DNA of 64,000 nt from Onchocerca volvulus (GCA_000499405.2 HG738139.1:14723796-14787795), one strand, 5' to 3'; shown: positions 51,833-64,000, numbered from the stretch's first letter. Notes: a model not told the origin generated them from the sequence alone. A program made the numbers and translations.

Positions 51833-53468
51833 TTTTAGCTGTAAAATTTGTCTAAATTTAAAAAAAAATAAGCCTTAAATTTAATTGCTACATTAAAGTA
51901 AATAAAATTTAATTTCGTTTTTAATTTCGCTTAATTTCATTTTTAATTTCGCTTAGTTTCGTTTTTTCTCATGTTTCATTATCTTTACTTGAAATATTTG
52001 AAAATTAGAACTTTCCGATCGCAAAGTATATTAACCTTTGACACCGAATTATATTCAAATGTCTTTTGTAAGGAATACGAATGCTATAAATACAGCAAGA
52101 AAGAGAGAGAGAGAGAGACAATTACGCCTCTCGTAATAAATGATTAAACTGCAATAATCTGTTGTTTTATTTGCAATTTCTTTTATAATTGCTATAAATT
52201 TTGTTTCTATTTCATTTTATCCAAATATACAAATTTTTCTAAAAAAAAAAAAAAATTTGTTATTACAAAATATTCAAAATATTTCAAAATCTAAATTTTA
52301 GGAATGAAAAAGAAAAGAATATTGAAATAAATGGAATGGATAAAAAAAAAATAAATAAATAAATTGATATTCATATGAATTTTGAATGAATAATCGACAA
52401 TAGAATGTAAAATATTCAAAATTTTCTTAAAAATATTGATTTGGAATTTCATGAAGCATCTGTAATGGTTTGAGCTTCGTTGTTTTGTAATCATTGATCG
52501 CTTTTGTTTTGCAGAATTTTCGAATTGTATGAAATAAGAAAATGCATCGTAAATTTAAATGTTCCCAAATTTCTTGCATTTTTTACAGTAATAAATAAAT
52601 TTAAGAATTTAGGCATGCAACAATCAGGAAGAGAGGAATTTTCCGTTCACAATTATATAAAATTATATAATAAAATATTTCTATATTTTGAAAAAAAAAA
52701 AGTATCAGTGAAAGATTGTAATTTTCTTTTTTTTTTTTTTTTTTTTTATAGTCTTTCACTGTTTGCAGATTTTTAATCTACAACTACAACCCATCGTATG
52801 AATAAGAGCATGGTAATTTAATGTATTTATCAATCCAAAAAGACTAATTCAAAGCCGAAAACTATAATAGATCTTATTTTTATTTAAAGAACGAAAAGCT
52901 TGAGATAATTATGATCAGGAAATAGATAATACTTCACAGAATCTAAATGATAATTCGTAAATATTCATACACTTACATATCCCTAAATAATGCCCGAAAT
53001 TAGATGATAATTAGCATTATATTTTAAAATCCGTGAAATAGTTCAAAAAAAAAAAAAGAAAAAAAAACCAATGCCGATTTTTTTTGAAAATCAATGTTTA
53101 TTACATTTTAAAATCCAATAAACATTTCATAACTTAACATTATCCCATCATGTATAACTGAATTGAAGCGTTACATTTTATTTACAAATAATTCAAATAT
53201 AATATAGCAATTCAGGATTATAACACGAGATACAATGAAACAATAAAAGCAATAAATTATTACAAGATTCAACAGTAAAACAGGAAGATTAAAGTGATTA
53301 ATCAATTCTGTTCAGACAACGTCTAAGTTAATCAAACGAAATGTTACATTTGAAGATTTTATGAAATCGATATCATAAATATAGGAATATATGATTTTTT
53401 CCGATAAAAAATGAACTTAAATTTATTTGGGTGACAAAGAGTCAACAGAACAAATTTTTAAGCGATAA
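51833..53468. other. Intergenic, no gene seen
   Basis: AT-rich sequence upstream of the proline-tract gene. It holds a (GA)n stretch near 52101-52118, A runs near 52244 and 53046, and a T run near 52728-52747. No exon was recognised. Confidence 0.5.
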
Positions 53469-53939
53469 ATGGACAAATTACAGGTGTTCAATATGAAAAT
53501 GTTGTGTCGACGGAAATTGTTTACTAAAAATATAGAATTTGAGAATGCACTTAAAGTAAGCTTAAATAAATCATTTCTTATTCGCAGCATTCATTCAGAA
53601 AATATATGTGAAATAGATAAAATCTCTTTAAATAATTTTCTCCTTCAAGATAAAAATTCTGGATTTTCTATAATGCTATTTAAAAGTTTGGAAACAATAT
53701 CTCATAGATTTCGAATAATTCGACAACCAAAAACACATATCGGTCTAAATAAGCAATACTGTTTGCAAATTATGTTGTTTGAACATTGCAGTGAAATCTT
53801 ATTTATTGTAATTTTTCACATTCAAAACTGCATTTTGTGCTTCTTTCAATTTCCACAAAATGTTCTGAAAATTTCTTATATACAGCAGCATTTTGATAAT
53901 ATGTTCTGTTTCAAATTCAGTGAAATCGAAAGACAGTGA
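53469..53939 (+). CDS. Hypothetical 156-residue protein, antisense to COMMD3 3' end
   Basis: This uninterrupted frame begins with ATG (MDKLQVFNMKMLCRRKLFTK) and ends in TGA at 53939. It is the longest frame without introns outside recognised exons, long for such AT-rich DNA. It overlaps, on the opposite strand, the last COMMD3 exon (53876-53905) and its short intron. The protein has a basic N-terminus and a hydrophobic stretch (EILFIVIFHIQNCILCFFQF). No domain is recognised, and there is no acceptor beside the ATG. It may be a chance frame. Confidence 0.3.
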   Translation: MDKLQVFNMKMLCRRKLFTKNIEFENALKVSLNKSFLIRSIHSENICEIDKISLNNFLLQDKNSGFSIMLFKSLETISHRFRIIRQPKTHIGLNKQYCLQIMLFEHCSEILFIVIFHIQNCILCFFQFPQNVLKISYIQQHFDNMFCFKFSEIERQ

Positions 53940-54981
53940 ACACAAGAAAATTTTTGGCTAATTAACCTGTAAATCATCAGAATTGCAACAAAATGAGATT
54001 CTCTCTAGAACTGCTGAACTAGTTGGGATTGTATCCAAATGGATCTCTGCCACAGTCATTTCTTTCATACCTTTATCTGTCTGAAACAAATAAAAATAAT
54101 ACATAGACATTTCAATTCACTCCATAAAAATCTGTCGAAAATGAAAAACAAGAAAAATAAGTGCTTTCTTTCGAGTCAGCGCATATTCATTAGCCAGCAA
54201 AAGATGTGAAAATATGTTCCGAATAAAAAATTATTTTGTACTGGACGATTTTATGTTCTTCCATAGTTGCAACGCTACTTTGAAAAAGAAATTAATTTGA
54301 AAACCACTTCAGCAATTTCTGCTATTTTATTTTAACAAAAAACTTGAATTGAAAATAAAATGATAATAGAGAACTATTGTTATTACTTTCGCCTAATACT
54401 ATAGCCTCTTATTTCATGAAAAAAAAAAGAAACCTCCAAAGTTTTAGAAAGTTTCCAGGAGATATCAACAACTCGTGGTGGCTCCCAACCAATTGTTGCC
54501 ATACATTTTCGAATCGCTTGTTCGTTTTCCTGAAAATCAGTGTTACAATTTTTAATAATATTGCAACATTGCCTTATTGCAATATCTTAACCCTTTAAAT
54601 TATTACTGCAACATCTTGACCCTTAAAATTATTCATACCCTGAAGACAGTGACAATAGCCTGCGACAGCTCGTTTTTTGGTAATAATTCTTCAAGTGTTG
54701 TGGCAGATAGGCCACGTCTGGCCGCCTCTACAAGCACTCCAGCGGCCGCATTCCAATAAACTTGACTGCAAATTGATTCCTCTACTGAAATATGCTTTGT
54801 CCAAAAAGAATAAACCCAAATTTAAATATAAATTTAATAATATAAAAAGTTTACATTTTGAAGGACCATCGTCGATCAACCTCTGACACAATTTTTCGCA
54901 AATGTCTTTAAAATCATCAAAACTAGCTGCTGTGCCATATTTTTCAATAGACTGAAGTAAATGAACTGGAAAATCAGTCAT
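53876..54981 (-). CDS. COMMD3: COMM domain-containing protein 3
   Basis: Five exons in phase (54981-54855, 54784-54639, 54529-54434, 54080-53967, 53905-53876) give 170 residues. The helical N-terminal domain contains YWNAAAGVLVEAARRGL, similar to the HCHAAAATYILEAGK helix of COMMD3. The COMM domain carries PRVVDISWKLSKTLE (compare ITDVSWRLEYQI) and ends ISFCCNSDDLQNIL (compare ISFSCSMEQLQDLV). Known of the family: it is a subunit of the Commander complex with CCDC22/CCDC93 and Retriever, recycling membrane cargo from endosomes. The protein is slightly shorter than the human one, ending soon after the COMM domain. The last intron is only 61 bases. AATTTTCAG lies 10 bases before the ATG. PAM16 is the next gene upstream on the same strand, 1.2 kb away. 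Confidence 0.85.
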
Positions 54982-56168
54982 TTCAAAAACTGAAAATTAT
55001 TCAACAGCAAATATAAAATCTGAAAAAATTAAACATGCAAAAACCATAAATTTCCGCTCCTACGAAGCCCGACATGAATAGTGGTAGAAGATCAAAAAAC
55101 TATCGACAAAATCGAACAAAACAATGGGATGACCTTTAAGAAGATTTTCAATTGTTCGCAACTAAGTCTCTTTCCAAAAGCAAATGTATGGTTGCTATTC
55201 TTAATATTACCAAAATTAGAAAAGGCTTCACCGATGACAACTTTTTATATACTTAGCGTGATGAGATAAAAATAAATTGAGAAAAATATTAGGACATTTC
55301 GTCTAAACAACTAATCAATAATAGCAACATTATCAAGATTTTATTAATATAAACGAAAAATCGAAGGCATACAAATATAATAGAATAGATATAAATGAGC
55401 AAAATAAACGTCAAAGATCCACTTCTGAGCCTAAAGTACTACACGATCATTGAGATGTGTACACTGCCAATAACAAAACAACAGGAATAAAAAAAGAATG
55501 AAATTTTCTCTTTGAATTTTTTCAAATACAATTCAGTTATGCACCGAGACAAAAATGATATTAACATGAAAAAATGAAATTAACATAAAAATGTTCTCCG
55601 CATTCAACATATTTTTTTCCCTTATTTCTGAAAATTTCCGAAGTAAGCACATTTCTGAGAGGTAAGAATGAGAAATCGGACTAAGTAAAAGCAAAATTAA
55701 TAATTCTACCAAAATCAAAAGCTAACAGTTTAAAAATAGGTAAGAATGAGAAATCGGACTAAGTGAAACAGAATAATCCTACTAAAATCAAGAGCTAACA
55801 GTTTGAAAATACCAGTAAAATTTAACGAAATTCAACAAACAACGGCATGATAACTGCACAAAATGTATAGAAAATAACTGATGGAGAAAGAAATTGCTCC
55901 TTAAACACTGAAGCAAGCCAGTTTTCTAGCAAAATTGCTAGATCTGTATATATCATTGATTAGTCAGAGCTTCCCAATATTTTCGAAACAAATTCCACCC
56001 AGAACTTATCAAATATGCAAGAAATAATCAAAGAAGAAATGTTTTCAAAATAAAGAATATCATTAAATGCTTCCAATATATAATGACAAATACCTAGTCG
56101 ACAGAAAAATACAGACATAAATCACCGTACTATTAGAGTAAATAAATATTATTTAAGCAAACTTACTA
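54982..56168. other. Intergenic, contains a tandem duplication
   Basis: No gene is seen between COMMD3 and PAM16. At about 55660-55812 two 75-78 bp copies of GGTAAGAATGAGAAATCGGA through AGAGCTAACAGTTT lie side by side. Confidence 0.6.
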
Positions 56169-57576
56169 TCAACTTTTTTTGTCTTTTTTTACTTCTTTTG
56201 CTTCCTGAATAATTTCTTGTCCAGATTGTATTTGCAATTCTTCATCTATTCGTTCTTTAGCACGATACACCTGAAAAAAAAAGAAAAAAAAAAGAATACG
56301 GAAATATTTTTAAGATAATTCCGTCAATTGTTCATGAAAACTAATAATTAAAGTTAACTCAACCTGAGATAATTCAGCATACAGCACAGATAAGACTACA
56401 ATAACAAGAAAAACCGTTAATATTAACAGACTTAATTAGCTCTTCAAATAAATTTCCGGGAAAATGTCTGAGTCGATTAACACAAGGAATTAAAATGACT
56501 TACTTTAGATTGTAGATACAATGAACCTCCTTTAGTTTTGTCATTTATCTCAAACAAATGCTTGTAACTCTTTTCGATTTCTTCAGGCTTCAATGGGTCT
56601 TGCACATTCAGGATTTTCATCGCTTCCTGTAACCTTTCCTTTTATCAAAAGCACAAAATTATACTATTATCAAATCCAGAAATAAAATCCCAGTGAAGGC
56701 AAAAACTCAGCAAAATGTATTTAATTAAAGAACAGACCTGCAAAGACATTCCAAGTCTCGCATTTGTTCGACTGGCTTGACGTGCTTCATTCTGACTCTG
56801 ACCAGTTTGTTGAGCACGATTGGCAGCTGCTTGCTGATTTGCTAAAATTTAATTCTAATAATGCTACATTTGAGCAAGGGAGAAAGAAATAAAAATTCCT
56901 GTCAAGAAAAAAAAAAATTATAAAACAAAAAAACTTGGACTCTAGTTTAGATTCGAACAACAAAATTTTCATTCATTATGACAATCATATGGTAATCATT
57001 TATTATATGGTTGTCATAAGAAATTAAGATTTTATTCTTACTTTTCCTATCTACTTGACAAATCTAATAGACTGAATGTACCAATAATAATTCCGTTATT
57101 GTGTTTAGCTTCCTTCTTTTACTCTCTCCTTTTTTTGTCATTTTTCTATGCCTCAATTTCCAGATCTCACCTAGAATTGGAGAGAAAAAATTTGAGAATC
57201 TAAATTTAAGCTGTGAAATGTTGATAGCTAAATAGATAATTATGTTCAAATTACATACCATTACGTAAAAGAATTTGGCTTATTTTCAATTACATGGATT
57301 TCAATTTATAAATAGTGATAGTCACTAAGCTAAATATCTAATCTCTTACAATGAATATCAATCCATTTATGGAAGATAAATCAAAGCATGCTCATATGCC
57401 TCAAACTATTATGCATGAAAAGATACAGATCGTCTTCATCATTTCCTAATTTTCTATTTTATTTTTCAAAAAAAAAAAAAAAAACCTCTGAGTTCTTCGC
57501 GTACAGCTCGAGTGAATGCTTTGCCCAAAGCTTCACCAGTTGCGATCACAATTTTAATCGCATTTCTCCATACCAT
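56169..57576 (-). CDS. PAM16: PAM16/Magmas, import motor subunit TIM16
   Basis: Four exons (57576-57486, 56841-56738, 56626-56504, 56270-56169) join in phase to 139 residues. The N-terminus ([20 protein letters not shown]) matches the Pam16 membrane-anchoring region. A low-complexity linker rich in Gln and Ala precedes the degenerate J-like domain with [34 protein letters not shown] and [14 protein letters not shown], which are family hallmarks. As in all Pam16 proteins the HPD motif of true J domains is absent. By family knowledge it pairs with Pam18/TIM14 to restrain Hsp70 stimulation in the TIM23 presequence import motor on the matrix side. An acceptor TTTTTCTAG lies 11 bases before the ATG. 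It is divergently arranged with MRPL40. Confidence 0.93.
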
Positions 57577-58108
57577 AACGTGTGATCTAGAAAAACAAAT
57601 CCAAAATGAATGCTAAACGGCTCAAATCGAATAATTATACTTATCGTGTTATATCTTAAATAAATCTATCAAATTCTCAGTCATTGACAATTCTCATCAT
57701 TTTAACGTATTTTCTTACGTTGTTTCACGCGAATCTTACTAATGTTCGTTAAACCTCTCGCTAGGATTTCTTCTTTTTATTTTCAATACCGTTACAAATA
57801 CATTGTATTTTTCAGAAACTCTCTTTCTCACGACAAGTCCTTCAGAAGCCATTTTTGAAAATACGTCGTAAAATCATCCCCTCATTTCTTTTACTTATAA
57901 TCTCCAACTAACCAATACTTACCATCACTTTTGATAATTTTTATCAAACAATTTTCGCGGCCCGACAAAGCTCGATAGGACCACGAAAAATGTTTATTAA
58001 AAATCGCCGAAGGTTCTATCTGGAGCTATAGGTGTAGTGCGTAGTTGCTGTATTTTCTGTTGATTTGATGTATCTCTGGGTCAAAGGTCGCGCTGAACTA
58101 GCTTAGAT
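57577..58108. promoter_or_regulatory. Shared promoter region of PAM16 and MRPL40
   Basis: Only about 530 bases separate two start codons on opposite strands, both for mitochondrial proteins. The middle (57955-58080) is less AT-rich. No specific transcription-factor site is claimed. Confidence 0.5.
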
Positions 58109-60185
58109 ATGGCTAACATTTTGCGCCGACTCAGTAGACCAAACTGGGGTCCACTCGTGAAAATTAATGCTAGCCGTTTACATATGTCAGCGATGCAATT
58201 TTCTTCACCTTTCGTGAAAGCTCAGAAAAAAATGGATCCTGAAATCGCTAAGTTGAGAGAAGAGAGGAAAAGGTAATTTTTTTTTTAAACCTTAATATTA
58301 GCTTTTATTCGTCTTGTAATATTTTAATAATCAACTTTTGATATTGTTTTTTTGGTTCATTACAATGTAGCATGGACATGTGAAAATATTAAATTTTATT
58401 ATATACATAACATGTAATTCATGCAGCAATTCGGTTATTTTGTGTCAAAAGATTAAATGAATAATTCATTGATTTAATTAACATAACGAACTTTGTTTCA
58501 TTCATTTTTGTTTATTTTAATATAATAAAAAAAATGCAATCATTTCCTTGCTTAGCTGATCTGTTACGCGAAATGGTTTATGTGAAAAAATGTCACCCAT
58601 ATCATATTATGCAATTAACTTTGCGCTTAAAACTTAATTCTTCATATTCATATTCATTTATGCTCTTACTACTTTTACACTCATAAAAATTATCACATAA
58701 TATTCTTGTCTCTTTTTATTTATCTCTTTTCATTTATTTAGGAAGAAGCTGAAGAAAGAAATCAAACATTTAGAAAGTTTCGGCAAGAAGCCGAAACCTG
58801 TAGAAGAATTCATTTTCGATAAAAAGTATGAGGCAAATATTAACGAACGAATACGTCCCACTGTTACGGTCAGATTTCTTTTCCATTTTTGCTTGATTGA
58901 GTTTGTTGATTTATCTAGAAAATTCCGGACATTCAGTGCGGGATTTTCGAGGGATAAAATATCCAAATGTTATTGTCAGAGAATGCACATATGTTATTTT
59001 TTCGGTAAATTAAAAATCATCAATAATTAAGTGTAATACTTTCGATGGCTCTGTTATTGCATCTGAAACGGTCGGATATGATTTACGTGAGAGATAATTG
59101 GTGTCGAAGTGGTGAAGCGGTTTTATCTTATTCGCCCATTTGTCAGACTTCAGTGAATTGAGCATTTTCTTATGTCTGGAATTTTCAAGAATATATCTTA
59201 TCTAATTTCATTGCTTATCAGTCCTATATAAAAAGGAAATCCGCATTCTGTCGGTTTCATTTGAGAATTTTACTTGTGTTGTAATTGATGAAAGTTTAGA
59301 AGTTAGGATGGACTAGTACATCAAAATTATATCCACTTCTTTACTTCGAAAATTATTTTAAAAATGCATAAAACATAGAGTTAAAAAAGATGAATGTTTA
59401 TCACTGTTCTTTAAATGATATTTCCTTTGTTACAGAAAATGTTTTGCTTTCAGTTGAGTGAAAATGAGAAGGATGAACGTGAGATTCTGGAGAGGGATTA
59501 TAAGCTTCATCTTAATAAGTTAGCAGTCATGGATATGCGTTGGATTGCGGAAAGTATTCGGAAACAGGAAAAAGCTTTGCAGAAGCTCAAGGTTTAAATC
59601 ATTTTACATATTACTTTCGATGTGTATCTTTATTTTACTCAATTCTGCAATAATTTATGTTGCTTGAGAATTTCTATCATTTTTATCAAAATGAAAATAA
59701 TAAGGCACATGATCTTTTGTCCATTTTTTCAGTGACTTTTAGCATATTCTGAATTTCAAAAAACTCTTATCTTTTAGGCAGACTTTTTATATGAGAATTG
59801 TCTTCTTATATTGTTGGAACGAATTATAGTTAAAGTTGTATGCTGAGAAGTTGATTGCATTTGGAATCGCAAGTCCTAAACTCGATTTTTAGCAACTCTT
59901 CATTAGATGGTTATGAACTGTCTCATAGTTAGTCTGCTATATATTTAATTTAAACGATCACATTATGCTTCTGGCTGCATTTATTTATAAAAGATTGATC
60001 ATTTCTGAAATATCACTGTGAAATTTTAGATGCTATCACCAGAGCTGTACAAAGCTGCCCTTGAACCTGATGAATGTTTTTTACAAAGCTTTGTCTACAA
60101 AGGCCCAACATTGACGCCTCCGTTGAAATCATACGAACCACCTGACGGGCAGTATATCGATGTCAGCAAAAAGTGGTTATGTTAA
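58109..60185 (+). CDS. mrpl-40: Mitochondrial large ribosomal subunit protein L40
   Basis: Four exons (58109-58272, 58742-58868, 59454-59591, 60030-60185) give 194 residues. The N-terminus (MANILRRLSRPNWG, basic, few acids) is a likely mitochondrial targeting sequence. The lysine-rich helix KKLKKEIKHLES, the segment KKPKPVEEFIFD, the heptad-like EREILERDYKLHLNKLA and the C-terminal motif GPTLTPPLKSYEPPDGQYID correspond in order to mammalian MRPL40 (which has HYTPPIPNYQPPEGRYND). It is a structural component of the 39S subunit. Exon 3 could also begin 18 bases earlier, after TTACAG, adding KMFCFQ in frame; the TTTCAG site was preferred. GCTTAG is two bases before the ATG. Confidence 0.9.
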
Positions 60186-60878
60186 GTTTCTGTAAATACT
60201 GTTTAAGTTAAATAATGAGCATTAAGATGTTGAATACAAATGATATGCAATGAAGGTTTCTTTATAATCCATTTTTTTCAATTTAAACACATATTTTTCA
60301 GTTAAACAATTATTATTTATTAGAAGGTAGATTATTTTGTTTTTGTGAACTTTGTCATAAATTTTTATTTAACTTGTACGATTCTCATCAAAAAATTTCC
60401 TACAGTTATAAATTTGCCTTTGTCATTTACATTGTTTGCTAAAGGCTCGCTGTATTTGTTTTAGTCTTTTAATTACTAAGTGAGCATATTTATATCTGAA
60501 CCAGAACCTGATTCTTGTTTCTTATCTTCCTTAATTTGGTATTTCATAAGATATTCTACAAAGCAACAAACTGATGATTGAAAAGCTGAATATTCAGTTA
60601 TTTCTTCCAATATTTTTCCTAATAAACTTCTGAGCTTTGAAAAAGCAAATTTAACCGCATTTCATATTTCATATTGAGGTTACTATTGTCACAACGATCA
60701 CTTTTCTTGATGCTGTTTATGTTGATCTATTCTATCAATTAATTGTAAAAATTTGTGATGTGTATGTTATAATTAAAAAAGAAAAAAAAAATGATAAAAT
60801 ATTCATTTGAAGAAGTGTGCAGCACATTATATAAAATGCATTTAGTATTTCGCGAGTCATTTTTAGATTTCCAAGCTG

Positions 60879-63606
60879 ATGGATGGTCGCTTCAAACAAA
60901 TTAGCGATGTGTATATTGTCAAATCATCAAAAATTACAATTGGTAAAGATAAAATTGGGACCGGGAATTTTGCTGATGTATATAAAGGTGTTAAACTTCG
61001 TTTTTCTTGCTTTGCTTGTAATTCGTGAATATTGTAATTCAGATGACGAATGGTTCTTATTATTAGAATTTTTATTTCATATATTGCAGTTGTTTTATCT
61101 ATTGGGATTTGTTTTGTAGTCAATTTGATTTCATAGAACTCTAAATTTTAACATAAACAATAGTGATGAATAAGTTCAAAAATGGTTTATTAGGAATATA
61201 TCACAAAGGCAAGGATGAAATATTGGTAGCAGTGAAAATTGTTCGAGTTGGTGGTGGCAATATGGTATTTTCTTTTTATCTCTTAAGTTTTTAACTGTTG
61301 CATTTCAAAATTTACGATGTTTAACAGAGATAAGAGAATTTTATCTTCTAACTTTAATGAAGACATAATTTATCGATATTTTGATATTTCAGCTCAGATT
61401 ATCAGCACGGAGTATCAGGGCATTGCTTTTTTTTTTCATAAATCTAAGATTTAATTGAAATTTACTTAAGTAATTGAAATTTACATAGACATATAGATAT
61501 ACAGGTAACAGTTGATTCAGTCAAATATATGCCAACATTAAGTTTGTATTTTTTAAATTCGGTTAGCTATAAAATCATTCTCTAATAATTTAATTTAATT
61601 TAATTTAGAAACAATTATTTTTGATGGTTGATAGTTTGTATTAGAGATAAGTTTCTGCTGGCTGGATCTGATGGTCAAAATATAAAATTAAAATATGCAA
61701 ATTAAAATTTGCCTGTAGGATACCGAATTAAGCTGCTTATTGGAGCTCAAAAACGAAGCATTAATTATGTCATTGCATCATCATCGATGCGTTATTGAAT
61801 TCTTCGGCATTTCATTCGACAAGGTTTTCGCAAAAGTTTGCGAAAGTTCTTTCATGATTTTGTAAAAAGATTCATTAGTTGTTTAGGAAATTCAAATGAA
61901 TATATTAATCAAATAAGAGCATAAAGTTCTTATTGAGTAAACAGCTTTGATTGAAATTCGCTATTTGGAAAATTCTCATAAAAAAAAAAGAAAAAAAGAT
62001 GTTATCACTTTTCATTCTTATTTTCAGATTCCAATGATTTTGATGGAATATTGTGCAGGTGGTTCATTGGATTTACATTTGCAAAAATTTGAAGATCGAA
62101 TTTCAACTGCAGGCATAATTTTTTTATGTACTAAAATGGAATTATCGAAAAAGAATGGATTAAACTTCTAAGACTTATTATTATTATTATTATTATTTGG
62201 TTCAATTATTTCTAAGCTATATTCTCTATTATATGATAAAGATTGCTAAGAATCTAAATCTGCTTACCTCATCTCCTTTTAATTGATTAATTAATTTGAT
62301 AAATTCATGATTAATTAATTAATCATCACCAAAATTCCTAAAATTATTTCGAAAAAAAAAATTTGTATATTTTCTTTCATTATATTCTTCAAATGGTAAA
62401 AAATTTTTGCAGAAAATTAACATTAAGAAATAAAATTTTAGAATATTCCGCAAAATAATATTGATCGATTTATCGGATTTATCAATAAAAAAAAAAAAAA
62501 AAAACATCCATTCTTTTTTTTTACCTGATTTTTTTTTGAATAATTATACGTTGAATAATTATACGATTTTACATTTCTAAAGAAGAATTAAGCGAAATTA
62601 AGAATGGTTTTTGATTTTCTATGACTTTTTTTTTTATTTTAAAAAAAAAATATTTCGGATAATTTTTTGATGATATAAAATTTTTTTTGTAGATTCCAAT
62701 TCGTTGGATGGCACCAGAAACGCTAACTCGTACACCAATTTATTCATCAAAATCAGATATTTGGTCATTTGGTATTGTAATGTTTGAAGTAAGCGAAATT
62801 CGCAAATAATTTTTAATGCAAAATTTCGCAATAAATTGTAGGTAAGGATTGAGAAATGCTGATGAAAATTCATGAGAACAATTTTAATTTTTCTAAAATT
62901 TGCTATATATATATATATTTTCTTATTTAGATATTTAATTTTGGCCAGAAACCATGGCTTGAAAAGCCAGTAAAATGGATTGCAACGAAAATTCGGAAAG
63001 GTATAACACCTGAAATGCCGAAACGTATGCCACGTTTGGTTAGAGAAATAGCTAATGCATGCTTTCAATTTGAACCAGATAAAAGGCCTACCTTTAAACA
63101 GGTTTTTTTAATCGATTTTTTTATTGATTTTTTAATTGATTTTATTGATTTTTCTTACTTCTCAAAGTATAATATTTTAGTAAAAATCATTGGATTATTG
63201 AATTGTTTCGAAAAAATTATAATGAACTGCTTAATAAAAGAAATAGATATTAAATATTGAATTTAAAAAAAGATTGGAATTTTTTGGAATATTTATGCAC
63301 AATGTTGTGAAATTAGAATGCCAAAATATAAAAGATTCAAATTGATTTAAAAAATCGATTTTCTATTGATTTATTGATTTAAAAAAAAAGAATTTTGTTA
63401 TATAAATCAGTTTTGAATAGTTTAAATTATTGAAGATATCTTATTAAAGATAAATTATATCATAATCTTTTTTCATTATTTTCATTATTCATGATGAATT
63501 AATTATATTTTTACAGGTGAATGGCCGGATTCTAATGGTACAAGGCATACGTTTTCCACCATTACATCCTTCTTTACTATCAATGGCACAATTAAAAAAT
63601 GTTAAA
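60879..63606 (+). pseudogene. Tyrosine-kinase-like gene lacking catalytic loop and DFG exon
   Basis: Exons are 60879-60987 (glycine loop IGTGNFADVYKG), 61194-61264 (VAVK lysine), 61719-61823 (helix C Glu in LKNEALIMSL, then HRCVIEFFGI), 62028-about 62130 (MEYCAGGSLDLHL), 62693-62788 ([11 protein letters not shown] and [12 protein letters not shown]), 62931-63101 (KRPTFKQ) and 63517-63606. This is the order of a nematode Fer/Src-type tyrosine kinase, but HRDLAARN and DFG, which should fall between 62130 and 62693, are absent in all frames. The exon 4 frame runs on to TKMELSKKNG and then TAA, resembling a truncated GMEYLSKKN helix E, and no donor there joins in phase to 62693. Either a deletion or misassembly removed about 60 codons, or it is a pseudogene. 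No SH2 domain precedes it: the ATG lies 12 bases after TTTTTAG. Confidence 0.75.
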
Positions 63607-63955
63607 GTAAAAAAAAATTTTTTTTTATTAATTAAATTCAGCTTACTTTAAATTTTCTTTCACCTGGCCTAATTAATTAATTATAGTAATTTGACTCGAA
63701 AACGATATTCAAAATTTCCTTATCTCATCCTTTTATTCCTTAATTACTAATTATTATTCCTTTGATTAACACTAAATATTACTTTACGAGAATTCGATGG
63801 AAGACTTTTAAATCTTGAAAAATTGCAACTAATTATCTTAAAATATGAAAAATTTTTGCTAAAAAAACTGCATGTATTATTTAAGAAATTATCTAATTGA
63901 CTAACCTAAATTTTTCAGTAAGAATAAATTTTTGGAAAAAAAAATTTTGCGAAAT

Positions 63956-63988
<33 letters not shown>

Positions 63989-64000
63989 AAAAAAAAAAAA
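63607..64000. other. Terminal AT-rich, poly-A end
   Basis: After the donor GTAAAA of the last kinase exon there is only AT-rich intron-like sequence. The final 40 or so bases are nearly all A, mirroring the A-run at position 1. Confidence 0.7.

Noticed and set aside
51625..51855. Plus-strand frame rich in Val and Glu
   Set aside because: It is the antisense shadow of the GGT/GGA repeat encoding poly-proline.

Overview
The window reads as a piece of an AT-rich nematode nuclear genome, most likely a parasitic clade III (spirurid/filarial-type) worm. The signs are many introns of about 50-700 bp ending in TTTTAG or TTTCAG, genes whose start codon lies a few bases after an unpaired splice-acceptor-like AG (as expected for spliced-leader trans-splicing), long A/T runs, and animal proteins in conserved order of domains. 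The species assignment is inference. N runs at 861-864, 14771 and 22469-22517 and A-runs at both ends show that this is a draft scaffold.

Left third (1-23.4 kb): a gene-poor region holding a duplicated receptor family. The intact copy (minus strand, 17086-13326) can be assembled as 11 phase-consistent exons encoding about 431 residues: signal peptide, ectodomain, one membrane helix and a cytoplasmic domain that resembles a SEFIR/TIR-type domain by eye (IL-17-receptor-like is a hypothesis). Three broken relatives lie around it: a 3' remnant (7554-7831, plus), a 5' remnant lacking exon 3 (9690-10340, plus) and a plus-strand copy (21.1-23.1 kb) whose middle is collapsed into a 49-N gap. The minus copy and the last plus copy form an inverted pair around a small four-helix membrane protein gene (18472-20433).

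Middle (23.8-46 kb): an uncharacterised plus-strand gene (about 24.3-25.6 kb), a relic repeat region (25.8-26.8 kb), a complete 15-exon oxysterol-binding-protein-related gene (27551-34450, plus, PH plus ORD domains, about 761 residues), and a long BCAS3 homologue (43764-36727, minus, about 21 exons).

Right third (46-64 kb): a PP1 catalytic subunit of the alpha type (46625-49121, plus, 331 residues), a small proline-tract gene (minus, about 51.8 kb), COMMD3 (54981-53876, minus, 170 residues), PAM16 of the mitochondrial import motor (57576-56169, minus, 139 residues) facing mitochondrial ribosomal protein L40 (58109-60185, plus, 194 residues) across about 530 bp, and a tyrosine-kinase-like gene (60879 to at least 63606, plus) in which the exon for the catalytic loop and DFG segment cannot be found.

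Membrane lipid traffic and autophagy (ORP, BCAS3, COMMD3), mitochondrial biogenesis (PAM16, MRPL40) and signalling (PP1, kinase, receptor) genes sit side by side with no operon-like functional theme except the head-to-head mitochondrial pair. No tRNA, rRNA, CRISPR or bacterial feature was seen.
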